This document shows positions 24,962-34,278 of a DNA stretch of 64,000 bases, piece after piece. Within the stretch, counting starts at the first letter, position 1; every line of letters starts with the position of its first letter. A program made the translations under genes and the position numbers. Source of the stretch: Poriferisodalis sp965208485 (GTDB lineage: Bacteria > Actinomycetota > Acidimicrobiia > Acidimicrobiales > Poriferisodalaceae); NCBI RefSeq assembly GCF_965208485.1, contig NZ_OZ242344.1, positions 2,976,001 to 3,040,000 on the forward strand, read 5' to 3'. The notes below the pieces were generated by a model that did no database searches, was not told the origin of the DNA, and saw nothing but the letters and a program-made list of their open reading frames with translations.

Positions 24962-26096
24962 TGCCTCTGCCGGCCAGGATGCGGGCGATCTCTGGACGAC
25001 GTGCCTCGAGTTCTTGGGGGTCTTTGACCGGCTGGAAGCGGCCGTCAGGTCCCTCGCGATCGACCCACAGCATCGTGGTGTCCACGAAGGCAGACAATTC
25101 GCCGATCAAGCGCTCGAATTGGACGACCTCGACGCCGTTTGTGACCTTGCGCACCTCGAACCAGGTGAACGGCCAATCCGCCTCGAATACCTCCGCGTCG
25201 GCGATCAGGGAGTTGGTGTTGGTGGCATCGGACGCCTGCGGATCGACGGTCGGCGGCAAGCGGAAAGCCTCGACTATCTGCAGCCGCCCGTCCACCCGCC
25301 ACGGCGCGCCGCCGACTGCGTCGCCACTGACGACTTCGCAGGTGAGCGGACGGCCCGCGGCCAAGTGTGCTCCGATGACGGCAGGGTCGAGTGTGGCAGC
25401 GGCGTTGTCGACGTTGGTGACGAACAGGTGCCGTCCGCCGCGTTCGCCGAACTGAGCTAGCACACCGCTGTGGGACATCGCCCACGGCGCATCGCCGTGC
25501 CCGGGAGCGTGCAACGAGACGGCGCCGTCAGCGTCCCGGAACAAATCACCCCCCGCGGTAAGGCGCATCGAGACGCCTTGGGGAACGCAGCCGGTCGGAA
25601 CCGTGGAACTTCTCGATGCTTGCGCCCATTCCCGCAGGACTCGATCCGACCCGAAGCTGGTCATGAGCCACAGCGGGATAGTGCAGCCCAATTCGCCTGC
25701 GAGGCGCCGAAGGTCAGCCAGCTTGGCACCGACGAACGTCAGGCCTGGAAGCACTTCAGCGAGTGCCTTGACTCCTCCGCCGAAGCGCGTCGCCATGCCT
25801 CCCGCGAGGAGCAGCACGCCGACGTACCCACTGGCGATCGCGTCGCGGCCAGCACGGTCGAGTCGAGAGCGCTCAGGGGAACCCGTCGGCGGCAATCGCA
25901 CGAGGTCGGCGTCCCGCGGCGGCTCGATGTCGCCTCGAATCCAGTTCGAAGCAGCGCCGCCGTCGCCTGATCGGGCGCCACTGACCAGTCGTGCCCGCAG
26001 CTTGTCGAACACGTCCGGGTCGAACCCATAGGCGGCAAGCGTCTCCGCCGGACCTTGGTCGATGCCGTAACGGTCAACGAGATCGGCGTGCTGCAC
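24912..26096 (-). CDS. UTP–sugar-1-phosphate uridylyltransferase (UDPGP family)
   Basis: The 394-residue protein belongs to the eukaryote-type UDPGP family, seen in LLLAGGMATRFGG (nucleotide loop), the lysine in GAKLADL, FVTNVDNAAATLDP (metal and sugar loop) and ATNTNSLI. It probably makes UDP-glucose or UDP-N-acetylglucosamine. The hexose phosphomutase at 13281 could supply the substrate. The last residues (SHGPERPASEAS) are encoded by an REP-like repeat, so the original C-terminus seems to have been replaced. Confidence 0.8.
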   Translation of the reverse strand: MQHADLVDRYGIDQGPAETLAAYGFDPDVFDKLRARLVSGARSGDGGAASNWIRGDIEPPRDADLVRLPPTGSPERSRLDRAGRDAIASGYVGVLLLAGGMATRFGGGVKALAEVLPGLTFVGAKLADLRRLAGELGCTIPLWLMTSFGSDRVLREWAQASRSSTVPTGCVPQGVSMRLTAGGDLFRDADGAVSLHAPGHGDAPWAMSHSGVLAQFGERGGRHLFVTNVDNAAATLDPAVIGAHLAAGRPLTCEVVSGDAVGGAPWRVDGRLQIVEAFRLPPTVDPQASDATNTNSLIADAEVFEADWPFTWFEVRKVTNGVEVVQFERLIGELSAFVDTTMLWVDREGPDGRFQPVKDPQELEARRPEIARILAGRGIQRLSHGPERPASEAS

Positions 26097-26157
26097 GGCG
26101 ACTGAACCTAACCAAGAACGCGCCCGCAGCGATCGACGGATACTCCGCCTTCTGCGC

Positions 26158-26264
26158 CTGGCAGAATGCTGAAATATGCGGGTGTGGCCAAAGGTGCAAG
26201 CCCCTGAACTGCGGATTCATATTCGGCCACTGCCCAAGAACCGGCTTTCTCAGCAGTCTTCTGG
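26158..26264. mobile_element. MITE-B copy 3 (diverged)
   Basis: A 107-bp element in reverse orientation to copy 2, exactly the same length. Its ends are CTGGCAGAATGCTGAAA and CTCAGCAGTCTTCTGG. The core GGTGCAAGCCCCTGAACTGC matches the family on the opposite strand. It is bordered on the right by a truncated antitoxin-like gene end. Confidence 0.7.
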
Positions 26265-26270
26265 ATGATT

Positions 26271-26380
26271 GGTTCCAAGGTTGGCACCAAAAACACGGCA
26301 ATCCCGAATTCGCGACCGTGCTGAAGATTGTCGACGCTCTCGGGCTGCGACTCCGCTTTGCATCCGCGGCTGCGCGTTAG
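26271..26380 (+). pseudogene. C-terminal fragment of an XRE/HigA-type antitoxin
   Basis: About 31 codons ending in TAG encode HQKHGNPEFATVLKIVDALG followed by a short LRLRF strand. This is the last helix and tail typical of addiction-module antidote helix-turn-helix proteins. The rest is missing, replaced on the left by MITE-B copy 3. No toxin gene remains nearby. It overlaps the end of holB by a few bases, tail to tail. Confidence 0.55.
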
Positions 26381-27753
26381 CGCTGGGAACGGCCGAGGCG
26401 GATGAACATGCAGCTCAGAGCGAGCCGCTGGTTGGCGTTGAAGCGCAGGGCCTCGGCGGCATCTGCGATGGCGCCCAACTCGGTGGCCGCGGCCTCCGGC
26501 GGCAGTACGCCTGAGCCGGCCTCTTCGCGGATCTGCGCTGACAACACGGCGAAGCCCATCGAGAGCTCGTCGGTCCGCACCCGTCGCAGCTCGCGTCGGT
26601 GGCGTTCGTCGAGGGAACTGCGGCCAAGGTTGGTGCCATAGAGCTCGGCACGCTCATCGGCTTCCACCCGCTCGGTTTTGTGACGGGTCTCGAGCGGGGC
26701 TGCCGCGGCCTCGGTGGCTGCCAGCGCGGCATCGACGGCTGTCATGGCACTCGACGCGGTGCCGTCCAGTGAGCGGCGCAGGCCCTGCCACATGTCGATG
26801 CGCGCCGCCGCAGCGTCGTCGGAGGCCAGCAGGCGGGCGCGTTCGATCGAACCTCCGGCTGCGGCTGCGGCAAACGATGCACGCTCATCAGCGATGCCGT
26901 CGTCGCGCAGCACGGCACGCAGGTCCGCCTCGTTCAGCGCTTCGAAGTCGACGCGGACGCAGCGGGAGGCGAGAGTCTCCATCGACCGGTTGACCTCCTC
27001 GGCGAGCAGCACGAACACGCACGACGGCGGCGGCTCCTCCACGGACTTCAGCAGGATCGGTGCTTGCAGCCCAGCGCGGTCGACGTCGCTGAGCACGATG
27101 ACCTTCTGGTCTCCGGAGACGGGCGCCGCGGCCGCGGCCTTGACGGCGTCACGGGCCTGCTCTGCCGTCATGGCGGCGCCAACGCGGTCGAATACCAGCA
27201 GGCCAGGATGCTGCTCGGCGAGGGCGAGACGTCGCTCCCGCTCCGGCGTGGCGCTGCGGGCCGCGAGCAGTTCGCCCGCAAACCGGCAGGCCGCGGCGCG
27301 CAGGCCGGCGCCTGCGGGGCCCACCAACAGGTAGGACGGCAGCGGTGAGTCGAGCGCTGCCCGCAAACGGTCAACCGCAGACGGCTGCCCGACGATGCCG
27401 TCCAGCAGGTTGCCGACCGGCGGCTCGTCGACTGGCGGCTGGTCGAGCGATGACGGGGCGGACTGAGCACGGGCAGCATCTGCGGCCGGCGGCGCTTTCT
27501 CGGTTGCCTCCGGCTTCGCCTCAGGCGCACGCTTCGGCAGGTCAAGCTGTCCCGGCGTGACGTCGGGCGCGGGCTGTGGTCCTGGTGCAGGCGGCGGCGA
27601 CTCCGACGCTGGCGGAGGCGCAGTCTTTGCTTCGGGAGCTGGCGGCTCGGCTTCCGGTGCTGTCGCAGCCGGCGCATCGCCGAAATCGAACAACGAGAGC
27701 TCTACCGGTTCGGCCGGAGCCACCTGTTCCTCGTTGCCGGAGTCTGGCGACAC
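26377..27753 (-). CDS. holB: DNA polymerase III clamp-loader subunit delta'
   Basis: The 458-residue protein has a clamp-loader AAA+ module from about residue 115: IVGQPSAVDRLRAAL, LLVGPAGAGLRAAA (degenerate P-loop, normal for delta'), KVIVLSDVDRAG and LLKSVEEPPPSCVFVLL. The first ~110 residues are a Pro/Ala/Glu-rich extension not found in compact homologues. It contains ELSLFDF and QLDLPK, reminiscent of clamp-binding peptides. The order tmk then holB is common in Actinobacteria. Confidence 0.88.
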   Translation of the reverse strand: MSPDSGNEEQVAPAEPVELSLFDFGDAPAATAPEAEPPAPEAKTAPPPASESPPPAPGPQPAPDVTPGQLDLPKRAPEAKPEATEKAPPAADAARAQSAPSSLDQPPVDEPPVGNLLDGIVGQPSAVDRLRAALDSPLPSYLLVGPAGAGLRAAACRFAGELLAARSATPERERRLALAEQHPGLLVFDRVGAAMTAEQARDAVKAAAAAPVSGDQKVIVLSDVDRAGLQAPILLKSVEEPPPSCVFVLLAEEVNRSMETLASRCVRVDFEALNEADLRAVLRDDGIADERASFAAAAAGGSIERARLLASDDAAAARIDMWQGLRRSLDGTASSAMTAVDAALAATEAAAAPLETRHKTERVEADERAELYGTNLGRSSLDERHRRELRRVRTDELSMGFAVLSAQIREEAGSGVLPPEAAATELGAIADAAEALRFNANQRLALSCMFIRLGRSQR

Positions 27754-27853
27754 GGCAGTCCCTCAGCTCGCCGAGCCGTGCTGCCGTGCTGACCTGATAC
27801 GCGGCGACCTCCGGGGCGGATGCAGTGGAACAGCACCTGCGTGCGAGGACGCC

Positions 27854-28588
27854 CTACGCATCTCCCGCGAGCTTTCCCGCGACAGCCTCCCTGACACGCT
27901 CCGCAACTTCTGGTCTTCGGCCAGTCCCATCGACCAGCACCCAGCGCTCGGGCTCCGCTGCACACAAGTCCCTGAACCCGTGCCAGACCCTCTCGCGAAA
28001 CAAGCTGTCAGCATCCTCGAACTTGTCTCCTTGAAGCGCGGTGTGAGACTCCCCGGCGCCTAAGAGCGTCATTTGGATCCCATCGATGTCGTCCTTCCTC
28101 TTGGCTTGCTTGCTCTTTTGGCGCTGAAGAGTTCGGCGATGAGCAAGCGGCACATCGAGCAGGACGACAACATCGGGCAGGATCACCTCTGGCAATTCGT
28201 GACCCGCCGACGGCGGATCGGGGCGACCTGAGGCGTACTCGATCAGCGCTCGCAGCTCCTCGAGAGGCAAACCTCGCCCGTAACCTTGGTACGCAAGGGT
28301 CGAACCGTACGAACGGTCCGTGACGACATCCCGGCCCTGCGCCAAGTGCCCAGAAACGACTTCGGCGATGTGCTGGGCCCGGTCAGCTGCAAACAGCAAG
28401 GCTTCCGCCCGCGGACTCGGCCAGTAGTCCGCGCCGAGCAGCACCTCACGCAGATGTTCGCCCAAGGGAGTTGCCCCAGGCTCGCGACTCAGTACCGCTT
28501 CGAGACGCTCCGCCAGCAGAGCGGCCTGCGTGGTCTTGCCGCTGCCCTCCCAGCCTTCCAGCGCGATGTAACGGCCGCGGTCGGTCAT
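27854..28588 (-). CDS. tmk: Thymidylate kinase
   Basis: The 244-residue protein has the P-loop GWEGSGKTTQ, the DR motif in DVVTDRSYGS and LVDGTGRRPEV near the end. It phosphorylates dTMP to dTDP. The lid region contains an insertion of roughly 35 residues (KSKQAKRKDDIDGIQM onward), which makes it longer than the usual ~210. It overlaps the MFS gene stop by 4 bases, and holB follows about 100 bp later. Confidence 0.92.
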   Translation of the reverse strand: MTDRGRYIALEGWEGSGKTTQAALLAERLEAVLSREPGATPLGEHLREVLLGADYWPSPRAEALLFAADRAQHIAEVVSGHLAQGRDVVTDRSYGSTLAYQGYGRGLPLEELRALIEYASGRPDPPSAGHELPEVILPDVVVLLDVPLAHRRTLQRQKSKQAKRKDDIDGIQMTLLGAGESHTALQGDKFEDADSLFRERVWHGFRDLCAAEPERWVLVDGTGRRPEVAERVREAVAGKLAGDA

Positions 28589-30075
28589 GACGCATCCTCA
28601 CCGGTTCCCGCCGACTGCGGCGCCCGGCGGCCCGCGCCCCGGCGGCTGCGCAGCGACATGCCGGCCAGAGCACCGGCCAGCAGCATCAGCAGCGCGCCCA
28701 GCCACAGCGCCCCGCGCACCCCGGGCAGCGCGAGCTCCCAGTCGCCGATTTCGATGCGGTTGTCGAAGAGCTCACCGAAAAGCCAGTTGAAGCCGTCGGA
28801 CAGGAACCCGCCGATCGCCATGCCGACGAGCACGAAGAATCTCACGAGGGTGAACATCGCAGCGAAAATCCGCCCTCGCAGCACTTCTTCCACGTTCTCG
28901 TGCAGCAGCGTCACGCCGTTGACATAGACCGAACCGGCGGCCACGCCGAGGACAAACACAGCTGCGTATGCAGCAAGGGAGATCGAGACGGTCGCAGCGA
29001 GTCCCAGCGCCCCGCCCGCGAGGAACAATGACGTCACGAACTGCCGTGTCCGACCGAGCGGCTCGCTGCCGGCGCGCTGGCGTCGGCGGCTGGTGATGCT
29101 CTGCAGCAGCGTGACGAGACTGACGCCCACCCCGGCGCCGACGCCCATGACGACGAGAATCGTGCTGTGACCGGCGCTGCCCGCGCCGAGGATTTCGTCG
29201 TTGAAGACCACGCTGAGCGGGATCAGCATGCCGCCGGCGATCATGCCGGTGCTCAGTCCCACCAGCACCGCTCTCACCTGCGGGCTCAGGAAGATGAAGT
29301 CCCAGCCTTCGCGCAGGTCGCGGAAGCCCTGACCCCAGTCGATGCGGCGATCGGTGTCACGCTTGCGATGTGCTGCGGTGATGTGCGGCGCCAGGGGCAG
29401 TGTGGCGATCAGCAGAGCAGCCACCAAGAACGTTGCCGAGTCAACGACGAGGGCCATCTCCACTTGCCCGATGTCGGTCCAGCCGAACGCCGCGCCGAGC
29501 TTGGCCATACCGGCGAATGCCAGCCCTCCCACGAAGAAGGTCCCGTACGCAGCAACCATGCCGAGCGAGTTGGCCGCCGTCAGATGCCTCTCCGGCACGA
29601 TGTTGGGGATGATGGCCTCCTTGGCCGGGCTCCACAGAGAGGTCGCCAGCTCCAGCACCAGCGACGCCAGCACCAAGGTCCACACCCGGTCGATGAACGG
29701 GATGGTCAGCAGCACGCTGGCCCGCACGATGTCGCAGATCACCAAGAGGCGTTTGCGGTTGAAGCGGTCCACGATGATGCCGCCCGCAGACGCGAGGAAG
29801 AACCCCGGCAGGATCCGAGCCGTGATGACGAGCGTGATGGCCCCGCCCGGCTGATCGCCGCCGACACGGTTCGCCACCACGAGGATTGCCAGCAAGCCGA
29901 TCCAGTCGCCGAACGAGCTCACCGCCTGCGCGATCCACAGGCGCAGGAACCCCGGCGCAGCGAACAACCCCGGTTGCGCCGGCTCGACCCCGGCCTCGGC
30001 TTCGGCCTCAGTGTCGGCGTCAGCGTCGGGCGCGTCCGAGCCGCCGGACGACTGCGTCGAGCGATCCGAACTCAT
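28585..30075 (-). CDS. MFS transporter
   Basis: The ATG at 30075 gives 496 residues with an acidic N-terminus (DADADTEAEAEAG) and about 12 membrane helices. SFGDWIGLLAILVV opens the first and VDRFNRKRLLVICD is the loop 2–3 signature. It resembles the MFS group often encoded beside topA and tmk in Actinobacteria. The substrate is unknown. It sits between topA and tmk and overlaps tmk by 4 bases. Confidence 0.85.
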   Translation of the reverse strand: MSSDRSTQSSGGSDAPDADADTEAEAEAGVEPAQPGLFAAPGFLRLWIAQAVSSFGDWIGLLAILVVANRVGGDQPGGAITLVITARILPGFFLASAGGIIVDRFNRKRLLVICDIVRASVLLTIPFIDRVWTLVLASLVLELATSLWSPAKEAIIPNIVPERHLTAANSLGMVAAYGTFFVGGLAFAGMAKLGAAFGWTDIGQVEMALVVDSATFLVAALLIATLPLAPHITAAHRKRDTDRRIDWGQGFRDLREGWDFIFLSPQVRAVLVGLSTGMIAGGMLIPLSVVFNDEILGAGSAGHSTILVVMGVGAGVGVSLVTLLQSITSRRRQRAGSEPLGRTRQFVTSLFLAGGALGLAATVSISLAAYAAVFVLGVAAGSVYVNGVTLLHENVEEVLRGRIFAAMFTLVRFFVLVGMAIGGFLSDGFNWLFGELFDNRIEIGDWELALPGVRGALWLGALLMLLAGALAGMSLRSRRGAGRRAPQSAGTGEDAS

Positions 30076-30172
30076 GGCACTCAGCAGGCTAGGAGCGGGC
30101 GCGTCATGCGCTTTCTCACCAGACCAGTGCGTCGGTCCGACGCGGGCTCGTGCACCGCGGCACCGCACGCCA

Positions 30173-32962
30173 TCAGCCGTTCGTGCCGGGAGATTTCTTT
30201 CGAGCTGACGCCTTGCGGGGAGGTGACTTCTTCGCGGCGGCCTTCTTGCGGGCAGCGGCCTTCTTGCGGGCAGGCGCCTTCTTCTTCGATGCCGTCCTGC
30301 GCTTGGCCGCTCGCTGCTTGGCCGGACCCTTCGCCCGCCGCTCGGCCAGCAACTCGGCCGCCCGCTCGACCGTGAGCGTCTCGGCATCATCGCCCTGGCG
30401 CAGCGACGCGTTGTACTCGCCGTCGGTCACGTACGGGCCGAAGCGACCGTCCCGCAGGATCATCGGCTTGCCGCTGTTGGGATCAGTGCCCATCTCGCGA
30501 CCCGCGCTCGCCGCCCTCTGACCGCGCCGGCGAGGGGGCTGCGCGAGCAGTGCCAACGCTTCTTCGAGCGTCAGCGTGAACAGCTGTGACTCCGATTCCA
30601 GGCTGCGATTCTCCGCCTTGCCTCCCTCAGTGGCCTCCTTGGTCAGGTATGGCCCGAAACGACCGTTGCGCACGGTGATCTCCGCGCCGTCGGCGGGGTC
30701 GGCGCCGACGGCGCGCGGCAGCGAGAGCAGCGCCAGCGCATCGGCCAGCGTGACCGTCTCGGGCGTCTGGTCTGACAGCAGCGATGCGGTACGGGGACGC
30801 TCTTCGGTCTCATCGGGCCGGCCCGCCGAGACGTACGGGCCGAACCGGCCGGGCCGCACGATCACGTCGAGACCGGTGTCGGGGTCGGTGCCCAGCACCC
30901 GTTCGGTGGGCTCGGACAGCAGTTCGAGTGCCCGGTCCAAGGTGAGCTCGTCGGGCGCGAGATCTTCGGGCAGCGGTCGGGTGGCATCGCCACGCCGCAG
31001 GTACGGGCCGTAGCGCCCCACCCGGGCCATCACCAGCTCGCCGTCGGCATCGACGCCGATCGGGATGCTGTTGATCTCAGCCGGGTCGATGTCTGCCAGC
31101 CGATCGTCCGAGACGAAATAGCGCAGGCCGCCGGCCGCCTCGGGCGTGGGGGCATCCCGATCGCCAAAGTAAAACGCAGTGAGCCACGGTTCGGCGTCAC
31201 GCTCGCCGCTCGCGATCTCGTCGAGGTCGGACTCCATGCGGGCCGTGAGCGCATAGTCGACCAAGTGGTCGAAGTGACGCTCCATCAGACCGACGGTGGC
31301 GAACGCCACCAACGCCGGGACCAGCGACGATCCCTTCTTCCACACGTACCCACGTGCCTGGATCGTCTCGATGATGCTGGCGTAAGTGCTCGGCCGGCCG
31401 ACGCCCAATTCCTCGAGGCGCCGGATCAGCGACGCCTCGGTGAAGCGGGCCGGCGGGCTGGTGGAGTGCTCGGACGCCTCGAGCGCCACCGCCGTCGCCG
31501 TGTCGCCGGCGTCGATGTCGGGCAGAATGCGTTCGGGTTCCTCGTCAGCGCCCGCCGCGGCCGGCGCGTACACCAGCCGGAATCCCGGGCTGCGCACCAC
31601 CGTGCCTGCGGCGGAGAACTCCACGTCGTGAGGGCCGATCCCACCCGAACCGCCGGCCAGCACCGGCGCCAGCTCGCAGTCGGCGGATCCGTTCAGCCGG
31701 ATGGTGACGGTCTCGCCGGTGGCGTCGATCATCTGGCTGGCAACCGTGCGCTGCCAGATCAGGTCGTACAGGCGGGCAGCGTCGCCTCCGAGGTCGCTGA
31801 CGCCCCCCGGCGCGGGCCAGTTCTCGCCGGCCGGGCGGACGGCCTCGTGCGCCTCCTGCGCGTTCTTGACTTTGCGGGTGTAGATGCGTGGCTTGGGCGG
31901 CAGGTTCTCGGCGCCGAAGCGTCCGGCCGCGATCCGCCGTGCCGCGCCCAGCGCCTGATCGGACAGAGTGGTGCTGTCGGTGCGCATATAGGTGATGCGG
32001 CCGTTCTCGTACAGCCGCTGGGCCGCCGCCATGGTCCGTGAGGCAGAGAACCCCAGGCGAGCGCCCGCGGCCTGCTGGAGCGTCGAGGTGATGAACGGCG
32101 CCGGGGGGCGGCGGCGGTACGGCTTGGACTCGCGGGACGCAACGGTGAGGGTTGCGCCGTCGAGGCTGCCGGCCAGCGCGGCCGCTGCGACGCCGTCGAG
32201 CACCGCTGGCTCGTTCGAGCGCATCTCGCCTTGCTGGTCGAAGTCCCGCCCTGTCGCGATGCGGCGGCCGTTGAGCGACACCAGCGACGCATCGAACTGC
32301 TCGGGCCGGGCGGCGCCGGTGGGATTGGCGCCGGCGTCGAGCGTGGCCACCAGGCTCCAGTACTCGGCGGCCCGGAAGGCCATCCGCTGGCGCTCCTGCT
32401 CCACGATGAGCCGGTTCGCGACGCTCTGGACGCGTCCGGCGGACAGCCTCGGGGCCACCTTGCGCCACAGCACCGGCGAGACCTCGTAGCCGTAGAGCCG
32501 GTCGAAGATCCGTCTTGCCTCCTGGGCGTCGACCAGCCGCCGGTCCAGTTCACGGGGACGATCGATCGCCTCCTGGATGGCTGCCGCGGTGATCTCGTGG
32601 AAGACCATGCGGTGCACCGGGATCTGCGGGTTGAGCACCTCGAGCAGGTGCCAAGCGATGGCCTCGCCCTCGCGGTCTTCGTCGGTGGCGAGATACAGCC
32701 GGTCGGCATCGCGCAGCAGCGACTTCAGCCGTCGCACTTGGTCCTTGGCCGTGACCACGTACAGCGGCTTGAAGCCGTCGTCAGGGTTGACGCCCAGCGT
32801 CGCCCACTGCTCGGACTTGAAGGCCGCGGGCACCTCCGAGGCGTTGCGCGGCAGATCCCGGATGTGACCGACGGAGGACTCCACGACGTAGTCGTCACCC
32901 AGAAAACGCGAGATGGTTCGCGCCTTCGCGGGTGACTCGACGATGACAAGAGAGGTGGCCAT
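30173..32962 (-). CDS. topA: DNA topoisomerase I
   Basis: The ATG at 32962 (MATSLVIVESPAKART) gives 929 residues. The Toprim domain shows VIVESPAKA and DEDREGEAIAWHLL. The active-site tyrosine is in RITYMRTDSTTLS near residue 325. As in other actinobacterial enzymes, the C-terminus has no zinc fingers. Instead there are repeated Topo C-terminal units (GRYGPYL, GRFGPYV and similar, at least four) and a Lys/Arg/Ala-rich tail that helps processivity. It relaxes negative supercoils. Confidence 0.96.
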   Translation of the reverse strand: MATSLVIVESPAKARTISRFLGDDYVVESSVGHIRDLPRNASEVPAAFKSEQWATLGVNPDDGFKPLYVVTAKDQVRRLKSLLRDADRLYLATDEDREGEAIAWHLLEVLNPQIPVHRMVFHEITAAAIQEAIDRPRELDRRLVDAQEARRIFDRLYGYEVSPVLWRKVAPRLSAGRVQSVANRLIVEQERQRMAFRAAEYWSLVATLDAGANPTGAARPEQFDASLVSLNGRRIATGRDFDQQGEMRSNEPAVLDGVAAAALAGSLDGATLTVASRESKPYRRRPPAPFITSTLQQAAGARLGFSASRTMAAAQRLYENGRITYMRTDSTTLSDQALGAARRIAAGRFGAENLPPKPRIYTRKVKNAQEAHEAVRPAGENWPAPGGVSDLGGDAARLYDLIWQRTVASQMIDATGETVTIRLNGSADCELAPVLAGGSGGIGPHDVEFSAAGTVVRSPGFRLVYAPAAAGADEEPERILPDIDAGDTATAVALEASEHSTSPPARFTEASLIRRLEELGVGRPSTYASIIETIQARGYVWKKGSSLVPALVAFATVGLMERHFDHLVDYALTARMESDLDEIASGERDAEPWLTAFYFGDRDAPTPEAAGGLRYFVSDDRLADIDPAEINSIPIGVDADGELVMARVGRYGPYLRRGDATRPLPEDLAPDELTLDRALELLSEPTERVLGTDPDTGLDVIVRPGRFGPYVSAGRPDETEERPRTASLLSDQTPETVTLADALALLSLPRAVGADPADGAEITVRNGRFGPYLTKEATEGGKAENRSLESESQLFTLTLEEALALLAQPPRRRGQRAASAGREMGTDPNSGKPMILRDGRFGPYVTDGEYNASLRQGDDAETLTVERAAELLAERRAKGPAKQRAAKRRTASKKKAPARKKAAARKKAAAKKSPPRKASARKKSPGTNG

Positions 32963-33056
32963 GAGCCTCCGAACTGAGCGCGACTGCCGGAGGGTGCCGG
33001 GTGCGCCGGCGCCGGACGGTAGCGGAACGGGCTCGGCGTGCGGCGGTGGCCTGCCG

Positions 33057-33953
33057 CTAGCGCGGTTGTTGCTGTGCACCCAGCCGGTGCAGGGCCCAGG
33101 CAACGGCGGCGGCCACAGCGGCGACCACGACGGCCACCGCCACATCGCCTGCAACCGGCGCACCGAGTGCCGAGTTCCCGAAGCCCTCCGCGTCGAGGTC
33201 GCCGACGGGCCACGGCCACAGCACGCGCAGCGAACCCGCCATGAGACCCATCATCGCCGCCACGACGACGTCACGGCGGCGCTCCAGCAGACGCTGCAGC
33301 AAGCGCGAGAACAGGCCCAGCCCGATTGCAGCCCCCAGCATGAACAACGCGACGGTGGCGACGTCGCGAGCGGCCACCGCCTCGGTGATCGGGTCGTAGA
33401 GGCCTGCCAGCAACAGGATGAACGCTCCGGAGATGCCAGGCAGGATCATGGCGCACACCCCCAGCGCGCCGGCACCGATGATGACCGCCCCGGCCGGGTC
33501 GGCAACGCTGCCCGCCCGTACCCCGCCGAGTACGAGCACCACGACCGCCACGGCAGCAGCGATCAGCACGAGTCCCCGGCGCCATTGCCGCACCTCGCGG
33601 CGCGTCATGACCACGGTCATCGCCACGAGTCCGAAGAAGGCTGCCGACAGGGCGACCGGCTGGCGCTCGATGCCCAGCCGCACCAGCTCGACGAGACCCA
33701 CTACCGCAGTCACGATGCCGGCAGTCAAGCTGACCAAGAACGTCCACTCCACCCGCCTTGCAGTCGCGAACCCCAGTCGCAGCCGGCCTCGCAGCAATTG
33801 GCCGGCTGCGGCGCTTCCCAGCGCTAGCTGGTGCACCAGCCGGTCGTAGATCCCCAGCAGCAGGGCGATCGTGCCGCCCGAGACACCCGGCACAACATCG
33901 GCGGCGCCCATCGCCAAGCCCCGCGCCACGTTCGCGACCACCCGCCAAGCCAT
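33057..33953 (-). CDS. DUF368 polyprenyl-phosphate transporter (PopT-like)
   Basis: The 298-residue membrane protein has the paired signature loops of DUF368, GAADVVPGVSGGTIAL near the N-terminus and CAMILPGISGAFILL in the second half, in an inverted-repeat topology. The family recycles undecaprenyl phosphate across the membrane for wall and polysaccharide synthesis. It lies just upstream of topA on the same strand. Confidence 0.9.
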   Translation of the reverse strand: MAWRVVANVARGLAMGAADVVPGVSGGTIALLLGIYDRLVHQLALGSAAAGQLLRGRLRLGFATARRVEWTFLVSLTAGIVTAVVGLVELVRLGIERQPVALSAAFFGLVAMTVVMTRREVRQWRRGLVLIAAAVAVVVLVLGGVRAGSVADPAGAVIIGAGALGVCAMILPGISGAFILLLAGLYDPITEAVAARDVATVALFMLGAAIGLGLFSRLLQRLLERRRDVVVAAMMGLMAGSLRVLWPWPVGDLDAEGFGNSALGAPVAGDVAVAVVVAAVAAAVAWALHRLGAQQQPR

Positions 33954-33985
33954 CGGGAGGACACTAGATGATTAGTTCCAAGGGG

Positions 33986-34174
33986 TTAGCTGTCGTAGTC
34001 AGTGAGTGAGCGTGCGGGGCCGGGTCGGTTGGTGGTTTGGTTGTGCCAGATGGCGGCGGTGAGGGCGATGAGTCGGGTGAGGCGTGCATTCACACCCCGG
34101 GTTCGGACACTCTCACCACACACCGATCCCAGCAGGGCCTCGACTCCTGCAAACGGAATCTCGACTCCCGTCAT
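33986..34174 (-). pseudogene. C-terminal transposase fragment
   Basis: A short frame carries RLTRLIALTAAIWHNQTTNR and ends SLTDYDS. The helix with AAIWHN is typical of the last helix of IS982/IS4-type transposases. The catalytic domain is absent. With flanking sequence it fills the gap between the DUF368 and LRR genes, where nothing else is recognisable. Confidence 0.5.
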
Positions 34175-34278
34175 CCCACGAAGTCGCGAAGGGCCGAAAG
34201 GTCAAGAGACGACCAGCGAACCCGCGCGCGCAGTCAAGATAGGATGCCCAGAATCTAGCAAGCAGAAGGATTCCGCAG

